A stretch of 64,000 nucleotides of DNA from Auanema rhodensis (Eukaryota; Nematoda; Chromadorea; Rhabditida; Rhabditidae). The stretch is from NCBI GenBank assembly GCA_964057225.1, contig OZ059899.1:18298501-18362500 (forward strand). Direction: 5' to 3'. Position numbers and translations under genes: made by a program. Shown here piece after piece: positions 1 through 10,526 of the stretch. The notes below the pieces were generated by a model. It was not told the DNA's origin. It worked only from the letters and a program-made list of their open reading frames with translations, and ran no database searches. Numbering within the stretch: the stretch's first letter is position 1; each line of letters begins with the position of its first letter.

Positions 1-27
1 ATAACATTGTCCATCGTCTTCACCTTG

Positions 28-106
28 AAAAAAGGAATCTAAAAACATCTACTTTTTGTAAAATTATTTTGAAATTTTTAGGGAAAATTTTTGTCAAAAT
101 GTTTTT
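28..106. other. A/T-tract cluster, possible bent DNA (representative copy)
   Basis: Tracts of four or more A or T lie near 28-33, 41-45, 53-57, 67-70, 72-79, 84-92, 95-99 and 102-106, many spaced about 11-13 bp centre to centre. Family knowledge: helically phased A-tracts curve DNA and are frequent in satellites. The phasing here is approximate, so curvature is inferred rather than shown. The cluster recurs in every monomer with small changes in tract length. Confidence 0.55.
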
Positions 107-113
107 GGAAGCA

Positions 114-141
114 ATGTTGAGTGTACATGGAAACTCAACAT
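114..141. other. Conserved dyad, 8-bp stem and 12-base loop (representative copy)
   Basis: ATGTTGAG (114-121) and CTCAACAT (134-141) are perfect reverse complements around a 12-base loop that starts with the palindrome TGTACA. The same 28 bases recur in essentially every monomer. The only exceptions I noticed are at 25388 (stem, g to t), about 42928 (loop, g to a) and 62249 (stem, c to g). This is the least variable part of the monomer, so it is a candidate for a sequence-specific binding site or a cruciform. Any function is inference. Confidence 0.85.
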
Positions 142-184
142 ACACTAATGCATCATTTTTCAAACGATCATAACTAATTTTTGT

Positions 185-201
185 ATTGAGCGTTTCTCAA
201 T
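185..201. other. Short dyad ATTGAG / CTCAAT (representative copy)
   Basis: A 6-bp stem around 'cgttt'. It is intact only in monomer classes reading 'attgagcg' or 'attgaggg'. Classes reading 'attaagcg' or 'cataagcg' have lost one or more stem pairs. The stem is therefore class-dependent and probably not under strong constraint. Confidence 0.6.
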
Positions 202-230
202 GTAGTATAGTGCATTCGATGCGGATTTTT

Positions 231-245
231 AAGCTGCGTCGATCT
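231..245. other. Conserved CpG-bearing block 'gctgcgtcgatct' (representative copy)
   Basis: The block around 'aagctgcgtcgatct' is unchanged in nearly all monomers. The exceptions I saw ('aaactgcg' at about 18129, 19884 and 22352) leave both CpG dinucleotides intact. This contrasts with other CpG positions in the monomer, which often read TpG or CpA. It could be a protein-binding or otherwise constrained site, or simply a product of homogenisation. Confidence 0.7.
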
Positions 246-292
246 GTGTTATCAGATTTGCGCTATCTTAAAAATGCACCGATATATCAACT

Positions 293-314
293 GATATAAG
301 TTCACACTTATATC
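293..314. other. Hairpin, 9-bp stem and 4-base loop (representative copy)
   Basis: GATATAAGT (293-301), loop TCAC, ACTTATATC (306-314): a perfect 9-bp stem, the strongest inverted repeat in the monomer. Intact in monomers reading 'gatataagttcacactt'. Weakened or broken in those reading 'gaaataagttaacacata', 'tgttataagttc', 'gatattagttc' or 'cttataatctcg'. The loss is class-specific and follows HOR membership, so the array alternates hairpin-competent and hairpin-defective monomers. Confidence 0.8.
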
Positions 315-351
315 CTCGATTTTCACCCTGAAGAATTAATTTTTTTGTTGA

Positions 352-702
352 ATAACATTGTCCATCGTCTTCACCTTGAAAAAAGGAATCTAAAAACATC
401 TACTTTTTGTGAAATTATTTTGAAATTTTTAGGGAAAATTTTTGTCAAAAAGTTTTTGGAAGCAATGTTGAGTGTACATGGAAACTCAACATACACTAAT
501 GCATCATTTTTCAAACGATCATAACTAATTTTTGTATTGAGCGTTTCTCAATGTAGTATAGTGCATTCGATGCGGATTTTTAAGCTGCGTCGATCTATGT
601 TATCAGATTTGCGCTATCTTTAAAATGCACCGATATATCAACTGATATAAGTTCACACTTATATCCTCGATTTTCACCCTGAAGAATTAATTTTTTTGTT
701 GA
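352..702 (+). repeat. Reference 351-bp monomer with internal landmarks
   Basis: A complete, typical copy to use as an internal map. Relative positions: 1-27 opening 'ataacattgtcc' segment with a hypervariable dinucleotide at 21-22 (CA here, CG or TG elsewhere); about 28-106 a run of A/T tracts; 114-141 a conserved dyad (ATGTTGAG / CTCAACAT); about 142-182 'acactaatgcatcatttttc' and 'aaacgatcataactaa'; 185-201 a short dyad (ATTGAG / CTCAAT); 208-216 'cattcgatg'; 231-243 conserved 'gctgcgtcgatct' block; about 258-285 a diagnostic site (ctatctt or ctagctt); 293-314 a strong hairpin; 315-351 'tcgattttcaccctgaag' and a T-rich end. Hand-counted G+C is about 108 of 351. The length is close to two nucleosome repeats (2 x ~175 bp), which is common for satellites. 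The choice of first base is arbitrary. Confidence 0.9.
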
Positions 703-1403
703 ATAACATTGTCCATCGTCTTCACCTTGAAAAAAGGAATCTAAAAACATCTACTTTTTGTGAAATTATTTTGAAATTTTTAGGGAAAATTTTTGTCAAA
801 AAGTTTTTGGAAGCAATGTTGAGTGTACATGGAAACTCAACATACACTAATGCATCATTTTTCAAACGATCATAACTAATTTTCGTATTAAGCGTTTCTC
901 AATGTAGTATAGTGCATTCGATGCGGATTTTTAAGCTGCGTCGATCTATGTTATCAGATTTGCGCTATCTTAAAAATGCACCGAGATATCAACTGAAATA
1001 AGTTCACACTTATATCCTCGATTTTCACCCTGAAGAATTAATTTTTTTGTTGAATAACATTGTCCATCGTATTCACCTTGAAAAAAGGAATCTAAAAACA
1101 TCTATTTTTGTAAAATTATTTTGAAATTTTTAGGGAAAATTTTTGTCAAAATGTTTTTGGAAGCAATGTTGAGTGTACATGGAAACTCAACATACACTAA
1201 TGCATCATTTTTCAAACGATCATAACTAATTTTTGTATTGAGCGTTTCTCAATGTAGTATAGTGCATTCGATGCGGATTTTTAAGCTGCGTCGATCTGTG
1301 TTATCAGATTTGCGCTATCTTAAAAATGCACCGATATATCAACTGATATAAGTTCACACTTATATCCTCGATTTTCAACCTGAAGAATTAATTTCTTCGT
1401 TGA

Positions 1404-2805
1404 ATAACAATGTCCATCGTCTTCGCCTTAAAAAAAAAATCGAAAAACATCTACTTTTTGTGAAATTATTTTGAAATTTTTAGGGAAAATTTTTGTCAAA
1501 AAGTTTTTGGAAGCAATGTTGAGTGTACATGGAAACTCAACATACACTAATGCATCATTTTTCAAACGATCATAACTAATTTTTGTATTGAGCGTTTCTC
1601 AATGTAGTATAGTGCATTCGTTGCGGATTTTTAAGCTGCGTCGATCTATGTTATCAGATTTGCGCTATCTTTAAAATGCACCGATATATCAACTGATATA
1701 AGTTCACACTTATATCCTCGATTTTCACCCTGAAGAATTAATTTTTTTGTTGAATAACATTGTCCATCGTTTTCGCCTTGAAAAACGAAATCTAAAAACA
1801 TCTACTTTTTGTAAAATTATTTTGAAATTTTTAGGGAAAATTTTTGTCAAAATGTTTTTGGAAGCAATGTTGAGTGTACATGGAAACTCAACATACACTA
1901 ATGCATCATTTTTCAAACGATCATAACTAATTTTTGTATTGAGCGTTTCTCAATGTAGTATAGTGCATTCGATGCGGATTTTTAAGCTGCGTCGATCTGT
2001 GTTATCAGATTTGCGCTAGCTTAAAAATGCACCGAGATATCAACTGAAATAAGTTAACACATATATCCTCGATTTTCAACCTGAAGAATTAATTTCTTCG
2101 TTGAATAACAATGTCCATCGTCTTCGCCTTAAAAAAAAAATCGAAAAACATCTACTTTTTGTGAAATTATTTTGAAATTTTTAGGGAAAATTTTTGTCAA
2201 AAAGTTTTTGGAAGCAATGTTGAGTGTACATGGAAACTCAACATACACTAATGCATCATTTTTCAAACGATCATAACTAATTTTTGTATTGAGCGTTTCT
2301 CAATGTAGTATAGTGCATTCGTTGCGGATTTTTAAGCTGCGTCGATCTATGTTATCAGATTTGCGCTATCTTTAAAATGCACCGATATATCAACTGATAT
2401 AAGTTCACACTTATATCCTCGATTTTCACCCTGAAGAATTAATTTTTTTGTTGAATAACATTGTCCATCGTTTTCGCCTTGAAAAACGAAATCTAAAAAC
2501 ATCTACTTTTTGTAAAATTATTTTGAAATTTTTAGGGAAAATTTTTGTCAAAATGTTTTTGGAAGCAATGTTGAGTGTACATGGAAACTCAACATACACT
2601 AATGCATCATTTTTCAAACGATCATAACTAATTTTTGTATTGAGCGTTTCTCAATGTAGTATAGTGCATTCGATGCGGATTTTTAAGCTGCGTCGATCTA
2701 TGTTATCAGATTTGCGCTATCTTTAAAATGCACCGATATATCAACTGATATAAGTTCACACTTATATCCTCGATTTTCACCCTGAAGAATTAATTTTTTT
2801 GTTGA
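1404..2805 (+). repeat. Dimeric duplication, 2 x ~701 bp
   Basis: Two monomer types alternate twice: 1404/2105, marked by 'caatgtcc', 'cttcgccttaaaaaaaaaa' and 'cgttgcgg'; and 1754/2455, marked by 'ttttcgccttgaaaaacg'. The 1404 and 2105 units look identical. The 1754 and 2455 units agree until the tail: 1754 has 'ctgtg', 'cgctagc' and 'gaaataagttaac', while 2455 has 'ctatg', 'ctatctttaaa' and 'gatatat'. That indicates a break or conversion point near the end of the second copy. Monomers with the same 'gaaaaacg' signature recur singly at 8772, 11229 and 12984. Confidence 0.88.
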
Positions 2806-3156
2806 ATAACATTGTCCATCGTCTTCACCTTGAAAAAAGGAATCTAAAAACATCTACTTTTTGTAAAATTATTTTGAAATTTTTAGGGAAAATTTTTGTC
2901 AAAATGTTTTTGGAAGCAATGTTGAGTGTACATGGAAACTCAACATACACTAATGCATCATTTTTCAAACGATCATAACTAATTTTTGTATTGAGCGTTT
3001 CTCAATGTAGTATAGTGCATTCGATGCGGATTTTTAAGCTGCGTCGATCTGTGTTATCAGATTTGCGCTATCTTAAAAATGCACCGATATATCAACTGAT
3101 ATAAGTTCACACTTATATCCTCGATTTTCACCCTGAAGAATTAATTTTTTTGTTGA
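2806..3156 (+). repeat. Single monomer between the dimer and the 4-mer HOR
   Basis: This copy of the first monomer of the window carries 'cttcacc', 'gtaaaat', 'caaaatgttt', 'tgtattgag', 'ctgtg' and 'ctatctta'. It starts the repeat of the 1-1053 triplet, the next two members of which form the beginning of the 4-mer HOR. Confidence 0.8.
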
Positions 3157-6100
3157 ATAACATTGTCCATCGTCTTCACCTTGAAAAAAGGAATCTAAAA
3201 ACATCTACTTTTTGTGAAATTATTTTGAAATTTTTAGGGAAAATTTTTGTCAAAAAGTTTTTGGAAGCAATGTTGAGTGTACATGGAAACTCAACATACA
3301 CTAATGCATCATTTTTCAAACGATCATAACTAATTTTTGTATTGAGCGTTTCTCAATGTAGTATAGTGCATTCGATGCGGATTTTTAAGCTGCGTCGATC
3401 TATGTTATCAGATTTGCGCTATCTTTAAAATGCACCGATATATCAACTGATATAAGTTCACACTTATATCCTCGATTTTCACCCTGAAGAATTAATTTTT
3501 TTGTTGAATAACATTGTCCATCGTCTTCACCTTGAAAAAAGGAATCTAAAAACATCTACTTTTTGTGAAATTATTTTGAAATTTTTAGGGAAAATTTTTG
3601 TCAAAAAGTTTTTGGAAGCAATGTTGAGTGTACATGGAAACTCAACATACACTAATGCATCATTTTTCAAACGATCATAACTAATTTTCGTATTAAGCGT
3701 TTCTCAATGTAGTATAGTGCATTCGATGCGGATTTTTAAGCTGCGTCGATCTATGTTATCAGATTTGCGCTATCTTAAAAATGCACCGATATATCAACTG
3801 ATATAAGTTCACACTTATATCCTCGATTTTCACCCTGAAGAATTAATTTTTTTGTTGAATAACATTGTCCATCGTCTTCACCTTGAAAAAAGGAATCTAA
3901 AAACATCTACTTTTTGTGAAATTATTTTGAAATTTTTAGGGAAAATTTTTGTCAAAAAGTTTTTGGAAGCAATGTTGAGTGTACATGGAAACTCAACATA
4001 CACTAATGCATCATTTTTCAAACGATCATAACTAATTTTCGTATTAAGCGTTTCTCAATGTAGTATAGTGCATTCGATGCGGATTTTTAAGCTGCGTCGA
4101 TCTGTGTTATCAGATTTGCGCTAGCTTAAAAATGCACCGAGATATCAACTGAAATAAGTTAACACATATATCCTCGATTTTCACCCTGAAGAATTAATTT
4201 TTTTGTTGAATAACATTGTCCATCGTCTTCGCCTTGAAAAAAGGAATCTAAAAACATCTACTTTTTGTGAAATTATTTTGAAATTTTTAGGTAAAATTTT
4301 TGTCAAAATGTTTTTGGAAGCAATGTTGAGTGTACATGGAAACTCAACATACACTAATGCATCATTTTTCAAACGATCATAACTAATTTTTGTATTAAGC
4401 GTTTCTCAATGTAGTATAGTGCATTTGATGCGGATTTTTAAGCTGCGTCGATCTATGTTATCAGATTTGCGCTAGCTTAAAAATGCACCGAGATATCAAC
4501 TGTTATAAGTTCACACTTATATCCTCGATTTTCACCCTGAAGAATTAATTTTTTTGTTGAATAACATTGTCCATCGTCTTCACCTTGAAAAAAGGAATCT
4601 AAAAACATCTACTTTTTGTGAAATTATTTTGAAATTTTTAGGGAAAATTTTTGTCAAAAAGTTTTTGGAAGCAATGTTGAGTGTACATGGAAACTCAACA
4701 TACACTAATGCATCATTTTTCAAACGATCATAACTAATTTTTGTATTGAGCGTTTCTCAATGTAGTATAGTGCATTCGATGCGGATTTTTAAGCTGCGTC
4801 GATCTATGTTATCAGATTTGCGCTATCTTTAAAATGCACCGATATATCAACTGATATAAGTTCACACTTATATCCTCGATTTTCACCCTGAAGAATTAAT
4901 TTTTTTGTTGAATAACATTGTCCATCGTCTTCACCTTGAAAAAAGGAATCTAAAAACATCTACTTTTTGTGAAATTATTTTGAAATTTTTAGGGAAAATT
5001 TTTGTCAAAAAGTTTTTGGAAGCAATGTTGAGTGTACATGGAAACTCAACATACACTAATGCATCATTTTTCAAACGATCATAACTAATTTTCGTATTAA
5101 GCGTTTCTCAATGTAGTATAGTGCATTCGATGCGGATTTTTAAGCTGCGTCGATCTATGTTATCAGATTTGCGCTATCTTAAAAATGCACCGATATATCA
5201 ACTGATATAAGTTCACACTTATATCCTCGATTTTCACCCTGAAGAATTAATTTTTTTGTTGAATAACATTGTCCATCGTCTTCACCTTGAAAAAAGGAAT
5301 CTAAAAACATCTACTTTTTGTGAAATTATTTTGAAATTTTTAGGGAAAATTTTTGTCAAAAAGTTTTTGGAAGCAATGTTGAGTGTACATGGAAACTCAA
5401 CATACACTAATGCATCATTTTTCAAACGATCATAACTAATTTTCGTATTAAGCGTTTCTCAATGTAGTATAGTGCATTCGATGCGGATTTTTAAGCTGCG
5501 TCGATCTGTGTTATCAGATTTGCGCTAGCTTAAAAATGCACCGAGATATCAACTGAAATAAGTTAACACATATATCCTCGATTTTCACCCTGAAGAATTA
5601 ATTTTTTTGTTGAATAACATTGTCCATCGTCTTCGCCTTGAAAAAAGGAATCTAAAAACATCTACTTTTTGTGAAATTATTTTGAAATTTTTAGGTAAAA
5701 TTTTTGTCAAAATGTTTTTGGAAGCAATGTTGAGTGTACATGGAAACTCAACATACACTAATGCATCATTTTTCAAACGATCATAACTAATTTTTGTATT
5801 AAGCGTTTCTCAATGTAGTATAGTGCATTTGATGCGGATTTTTAAGCTGCGTCGATCTATGTTATCAGATTTGCGCTAGCTTAAAAATGCACCGAGATAT
5901 CAACTGTTATAAGTTCACACTTATATCCTCGATTTTCACCCTGAAGAATTAATTTTTTTGTTGAATAACATTGTCCATCGTCTTCACCTTGAAAAAAGGA
6001 ATCTAAAAACATCTACTTTTTGTGAAATTATTTTGAAATTTTTAGGGAAAATTTTTGTCAAAAAGTTTTTGGAAGCAATGTTGAGTGTACATGGAAACTC

Positions 6101-7719
6101 AACATACACTAATGCATCATTTTTCAAACGATCATAACTAATTTTTGTATTGAGCGTTTCTCAATGTAGTATAGTGCATTCGATGCGGATTTTTAAGCTG
6201 CGTCGATCTATGTTATCAGATTTGCGCTATCTTTAAAATGCACCGATATATCAACTGATATAAGTTCACACTTATATCCTCGATTTTCACCCTGAAGAAT
6301 TAATTTTTTTGTTGAATAACATTGTCCATCGTCTTCACCTTGAAAAAAGGAATCTAAAAACATCTACTTTTTGTGAAATTATTTTGAAATTTTTAGGGAA
6401 AATTTTTGTCAAAAAGTTTTTGGAAGCAATGTTGAGTGTACATGGAAACTCAACATACACTAATGCATCATTTTTCAAACGATCATAACTAATTTTCGTA
6501 TTAAGCGTTTCTCAATGTAGTATAGTGCATTCGATGCGGATTTTTAAGCTGCGTCGATCTATGTTATCAGATTTGCGCTATCTTAAAAATGCACCGATAT
6601 ATCAACTGATATAAGTTCACACTTATATCCTCGATTTTCACCCTGAAGAATTAATTTTTTTGTTGAATAACATTGTCCATCGTCTTCACCTTGAAAAAAG
6701 GAATCTAAAAACATCTACTTTTTGTGAAATTATTTTGAAATTTTTAGGGAAAATTTTTGTCAAAAAGTTTTTGGAAGCAATGTTGAGTGTACATGGAAAC
6801 TCAACATACACTAATGCATCATTTTTCAAACGATCATAACTAATTTTCGTATTAAGCGTTTCTCAATGTAGTATAGTGCATTCGATGCGGATTTTTAAGC
6901 TGCGTCGATCTGTGTTATCAGATTTGCGCTAGCTTAAAAATGCACCGAGATATCAACTGAAATAAGTTAACACATATATCCTCGATTTTCACCCTGAAGA
7001 ATTGATTTTTTTGTTGAATAACATTGTCCATCGTCTTCGCCTTGAAAAAAGGAATCTAAAAACATCTACTTTTTGTGAAATTATTTTGAAATTTTTAGGT
7101 AAAATTTTTGTCAAAATGTTTTTGGAAGCAATGTTGAGTGTACATGGAAACTCAACATACACTAATGCATCATTTTTCAAACGATCATAACTAATTTTTG
7201 TATTAAGCGTTTCTCAATGTAGTATAGTGCATTTGATGCGGATTTTTAAGCTGCGTCGATCTATGTTATCAGATTTGCGCTAGCTTAAAAATGCACCGAG
7301 ATATCAACTGTTATAAGTTCACACTTATATCCTCGATTTTCACCCTGAAGAATTAATTTTTTTGTTGAATAACATTGTCCATCGTCTTCACCTTGAAAAA
7401 AGGAATCTAAAAACATCTACTTTTTGTGAAATTATTTTGAAATTTTTAGGGAAAATTTTTGTCAAAAAGTTTTTGGAAGCAATGTTGAGTGTACATGGAA
7501 ACTCAACATACACTAATGCATCATTTTTCAAACGATCATAACTAATTTTTGTATTGAGCGTTTCTCAATGTAGTATAGTGCATTCGATGCGGATTTTTAA
7601 GCTGCGTCGATCTATGTTATCAGATTTGCGCTATCTTTAAAATGCACCGATATATCAACTGATATAAGTTCACACTTATATCCTCGATTTTCACCCTGAA
7701 GAATTAATTTTTTTGTTGA
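3157..7719 (+). repeat. 4-mer higher-order repeat, 1404 bp, about 3.25 copies
   Basis: Copies begin at 3157, 4561 and 5965, with a fourth reduced to one monomer at 7369. Monomer order in each copy: (1) 'cttcacc', 'aaaaagttt', 'tgtattgag', 'ctatctttaaa'; (2) 'cttcacc', 'cgtattaag', 'ctatcttaaaaat'; (3) 'cttcacc', 'cgtattaag', 'ctgtg', 'cgctagc', 'gaaataagttaac'; (4) 'cttcgcc', 'taggtaaaat', 'catttgatg', 'tgttataag'. Copies look almost base-identical; the one change I noticed is 'attaat' to 'attgat' at about 7003. Near identity between copies, against several percent between neighbouring monomers, defines a true HOR and suggests recent amplification by unequal exchange or replication-based copying. 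Confidence 0.93.
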
Positions 7720-10526
7720 ATAACATTGTCCATCGTCTTCACCTTGAAAAAAGGAATCTAAAAACATCTACTTTTTGTAAAATTATTTTGAAATTTTTAG
7801 GGAAAATTTTTGTCAAAATGTTTTTGGAAGCAATGTTGAGTGTACATGGAAACTCAACATACACTAATGCATCATTTTTCAAACGATCATAACTAATTTT
7901 CGTATTAAGCGTTTCTCAATGTAGTATAGTGCATTCGATGCGGATTTTTAAGCTGCGTCGATCTGTGTTATCAGATTTGCGCTAGCTTAAAAATGCACCG
8001 AGATATCAACTGAAATAAGTTAACACATATATCCTCGATTTTCACCCTGAAGAATTAATTTTTTTGTTGAATAACATTGTCCATCGTCTTCGCCTTGAAA
8101 AAAGGAATCTAAAAACATCTACTTTTTGTGAAATTATTTTGAAATTTTTAGGTAAAATTTTTGTCAAAATGTTTTTGGAAGCAATGTTGAGTGTACATGG
8201 AAACTCAACATACACTAATGCATCATTTTTCAAACGATCATAACTAATTTTTGTATTGTGCGTTTCTCATTGTAGTATAGTGCATTTGATGCGGATTTTT
8301 AAGCTGCGTCGATCTATGTTATCAGATTTGCGCTAGCTTAAAAATGCACCGAGATATCAACTGATATAAGTTCACACTTATATCCTCGATTTTCAACCTG
8401 AAGAATTAATTTCTTCGTTGAATAACAATGTCCATCGTCTTCGCCTTAAAAAAAAAATCTAAAAACATCTAATTTTTGTAAAATTATTTTGAAATTTTTA
8501 GGGAAAATTTTTGTCAAAATGTTTTTGGAAGCAATGTTGAGTGTACATGGAAACTCAACATACATTAATGCATCATTTTTCAAACGATCATAACTAATTT
8601 TTGTATTGAGCGTTTCTCAATGTAGTATAGTGCATTCGATGCGGATTTTTAAGCTGCGTCGATCTATGTTATCAGATTTGCGCTATCTTTAAAATGCACC
8701 GATATATCAACTGATATAAGTTCACACTTATATCCTCGATTTTCACCCTGAAGAATTAATTTTTTTGTTGAATAACATTGTCCATCGTTTTCGCCTTGAA
8801 AAACGAAATCTAAAAACATCTACTTTTTGTAAAATTATTTTGAAATTTTTAGGGAAAATTTTTGTCAAAATGTTTTTGGAAGCAATGTTGAGTGTACATG
8901 GAAACTCAACATACACTAATGCATCATTTTTCAAACGATCATAACTAATTTTTGTATTGAGCGTTTCTCAATGTAGTATAGTGCATTCGATGCGGATTTT
9001 TAAGCTGCGTCGATCTATGTTATCAGATTTGCGCTATCTTAAAAATGCACCGATATATCAACTGATATAAGTTCACACTTATATCCTCGATTTTCACCCT
9101 GAAGAATTAATTTTTTTGTTGAATAACATTGTCCATCGTCTTCACCTTGAAAAAAGGAATCTAAAAACATCTACTTTTTGTAAAATTATTTTGAAATTTT
9201 TAGGGAAAATTTTTGTCAAAAAGTTTTTGGAAGCAATGTTGAGTGTACATGGAAACTCAACATACACTAATGCATCATTTTTCAAACGATCATAACTATT
9301 TTTCGTATTAAGCGTTTCTCAATGTAGTATAGTGCATTCGATGCGGATTTTTAAGCTGCGTCGATCTATGTTATCAGATTTGCGCTATCTTAAAAATGCA
9401 CCGATATATCAACTGATATAAGTTCACACTTATATCCTCGATTTTCACCCTGAAGAATTAATTTTTTTGTTGAATAACATTGTCCATCGTCTTCACCTTG
9501 AAAAAAGGAATCTAAAAACATCTACTTTTTGTGAAATTATTTTGAAATTTTTAGGGAAAATTTTTGTCAAAAAGTTTTTGGAAGCAATGTTGAGTGTACA
9601 TGGAAACTCAACATACACTAATGCATCATTTTTCAAACGATCATAACTAATTTTCGTATTAAGCGTTTCTCAATGTAGTATAGTGCATTCGATGCGGATT
9701 TTTAAGCTGCGTCGATCTGTGTTATCAGATTTGCGCTAGCTTAAAAATGCACCGAGATATCAACTGAAATAAGTTAACACATATATCCTCGATTTTCACC
9801 CTGAAGAATTAATTTTTTTGTTAAATAACCTTGTCCATCGTCTTCACCTTGAAAAAAGGAATCTAAAAACATCTACTTTTTGTGAAATTATTTTGAAATT
9901 TTTAGGGAAAATTTTTGTCAAAATGTTTTTGGAAGCAATGTTGAGTGTACATGGAAACTCAACATACACTAATGCATCATTTTTCAAACGATCATAACTA
10001 ATTTTCGTATTAAGCGTTTCTCAATGTAGTATAGTGCATTCGATGCGGATTTTTAAGCTGCGTCGATCTGTGTTATCAGATTTGCGATAGCTTAAAAATG
10101 CACCGAGATATCAACTGAAATAAGTTCACACTTATATCCTCGATTTTCACCCTGAAGAATTAATTTTTTTGTTGAATAACCTTGTCCATCGTCTTCACCT
10201 TGAAAAAAGGAATCTAAAAACATCTACTTTTTGTGAAATTATTTTGAAATTTTTAGGGAAAATTTTTGTCAAAAAGTTTTTGGAAGCAATGTTGAGTGTA
10301 CATGGAAACTCAACATACACTAATGCATCATTTTTCAAACGATCATAACTAATTTTCGTATTAAGCGTTTCTCAATGTAGTATAGTGCATTCGATGCGGA
10401 TTTTTAAGCTGCGTCGATCTATGTTATCAGATTTGTGCTATCTTTAAAATGCACCGATATATCAACTGATATAAGTTCACACTTATATCCTCGATTTTCA
10501 CCCTGAAGAATTAATTTTTTTGTTGA
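7720..10526 (+). repeat. Mixed monomers without a clear HOR
   Basis: Eight monomers begin at 7720, 8071, 8422, 8772, 9123, 9474, 9825 and 10176. The first looks hybrid: its left half matches the 2806 type (gtaaaat, aaatgttt), its right half the third member of the 4-mer (cgtattaag, gctagc, gaaataagttaac). The 8071 unit is the fourth member of the 4-mer with private changes ('tgtattgtgcg', 'ctcattg') and a tail leading into a 'caatgtcc' monomer at 8422. 'ataaccttg' first appears at 9825. Confidence 0.8.

Larger units (their letters stand above)
1..1403 (+). repeat. Left-edge monomers 1-4
   Basis: Four monomers of the 'cttcacc' class begin at 1, 352, 703 and 1054. The first three recur in the same order at 2806, 3157 and 3508, so this is a displaced copy of a triplet eight monomers further on. 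The third pair differs mainly in the tail (gagatat/gaaataag here, gatatat/gatataag there). The unit at 1054 is 350 bp because 'tctactttttg' has become 'tctatttttg'. Its tail switches to 'ttcaacctg' and 'atttcttcg', leading into the dimer that follows. Confidence 0.85.

Noticed and set aside
84-106. Telomere-like 'ttaggg' in each monomer (near 'tttttaggg')
   Set aside because: It occurs once per 351 bp, not in tandem, and varies to 'ttcggg', 'tcaggg', 'tcagag' and 'taggta'. It is a chance hexamer.
293-320. Rho-independent terminator (hairpin followed by a T-rich stretch)
   Set aside because: The stem is AT-rich, has no immediate U-tract, is present in every other part of a gene-free satellite, and the context is eukaryotic.
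1-351. Identity with the Drosophila 359-bp (1.688) satellite or the Tribolium ~360-bp satellite
   Set aside because: Length and AT richness are similar, but the sequence does not resemble what I know of the Drosophila 359-bp repeat, and I cannot verify the Tribolium satellite without a search. A BLAST or Dfam search of the consensus would settle it.
1-351. Monomer itself built from two ~175-bp half-repeats
   Set aside because: Comparing the two halves by eye gives only short T-rich or 'aatgtt'-like similarities with inconsistent offsets. There is no convincing internal duplication.
1725-1916. Minus-strand frame of about 63 codons (starting TTG-K-N-D), repeated in many monomers
   Set aside because: It starts at TTG, not ATG. 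It is lost in every 'cttcacc' monomer because that change makes an in-frame TGA, it covers only part of the repeat, and it tracks satellite variants instead of showing codon-level constraint. The 71-codon versions (for example 17869-18084) are upstream extensions created by satellite point changes.
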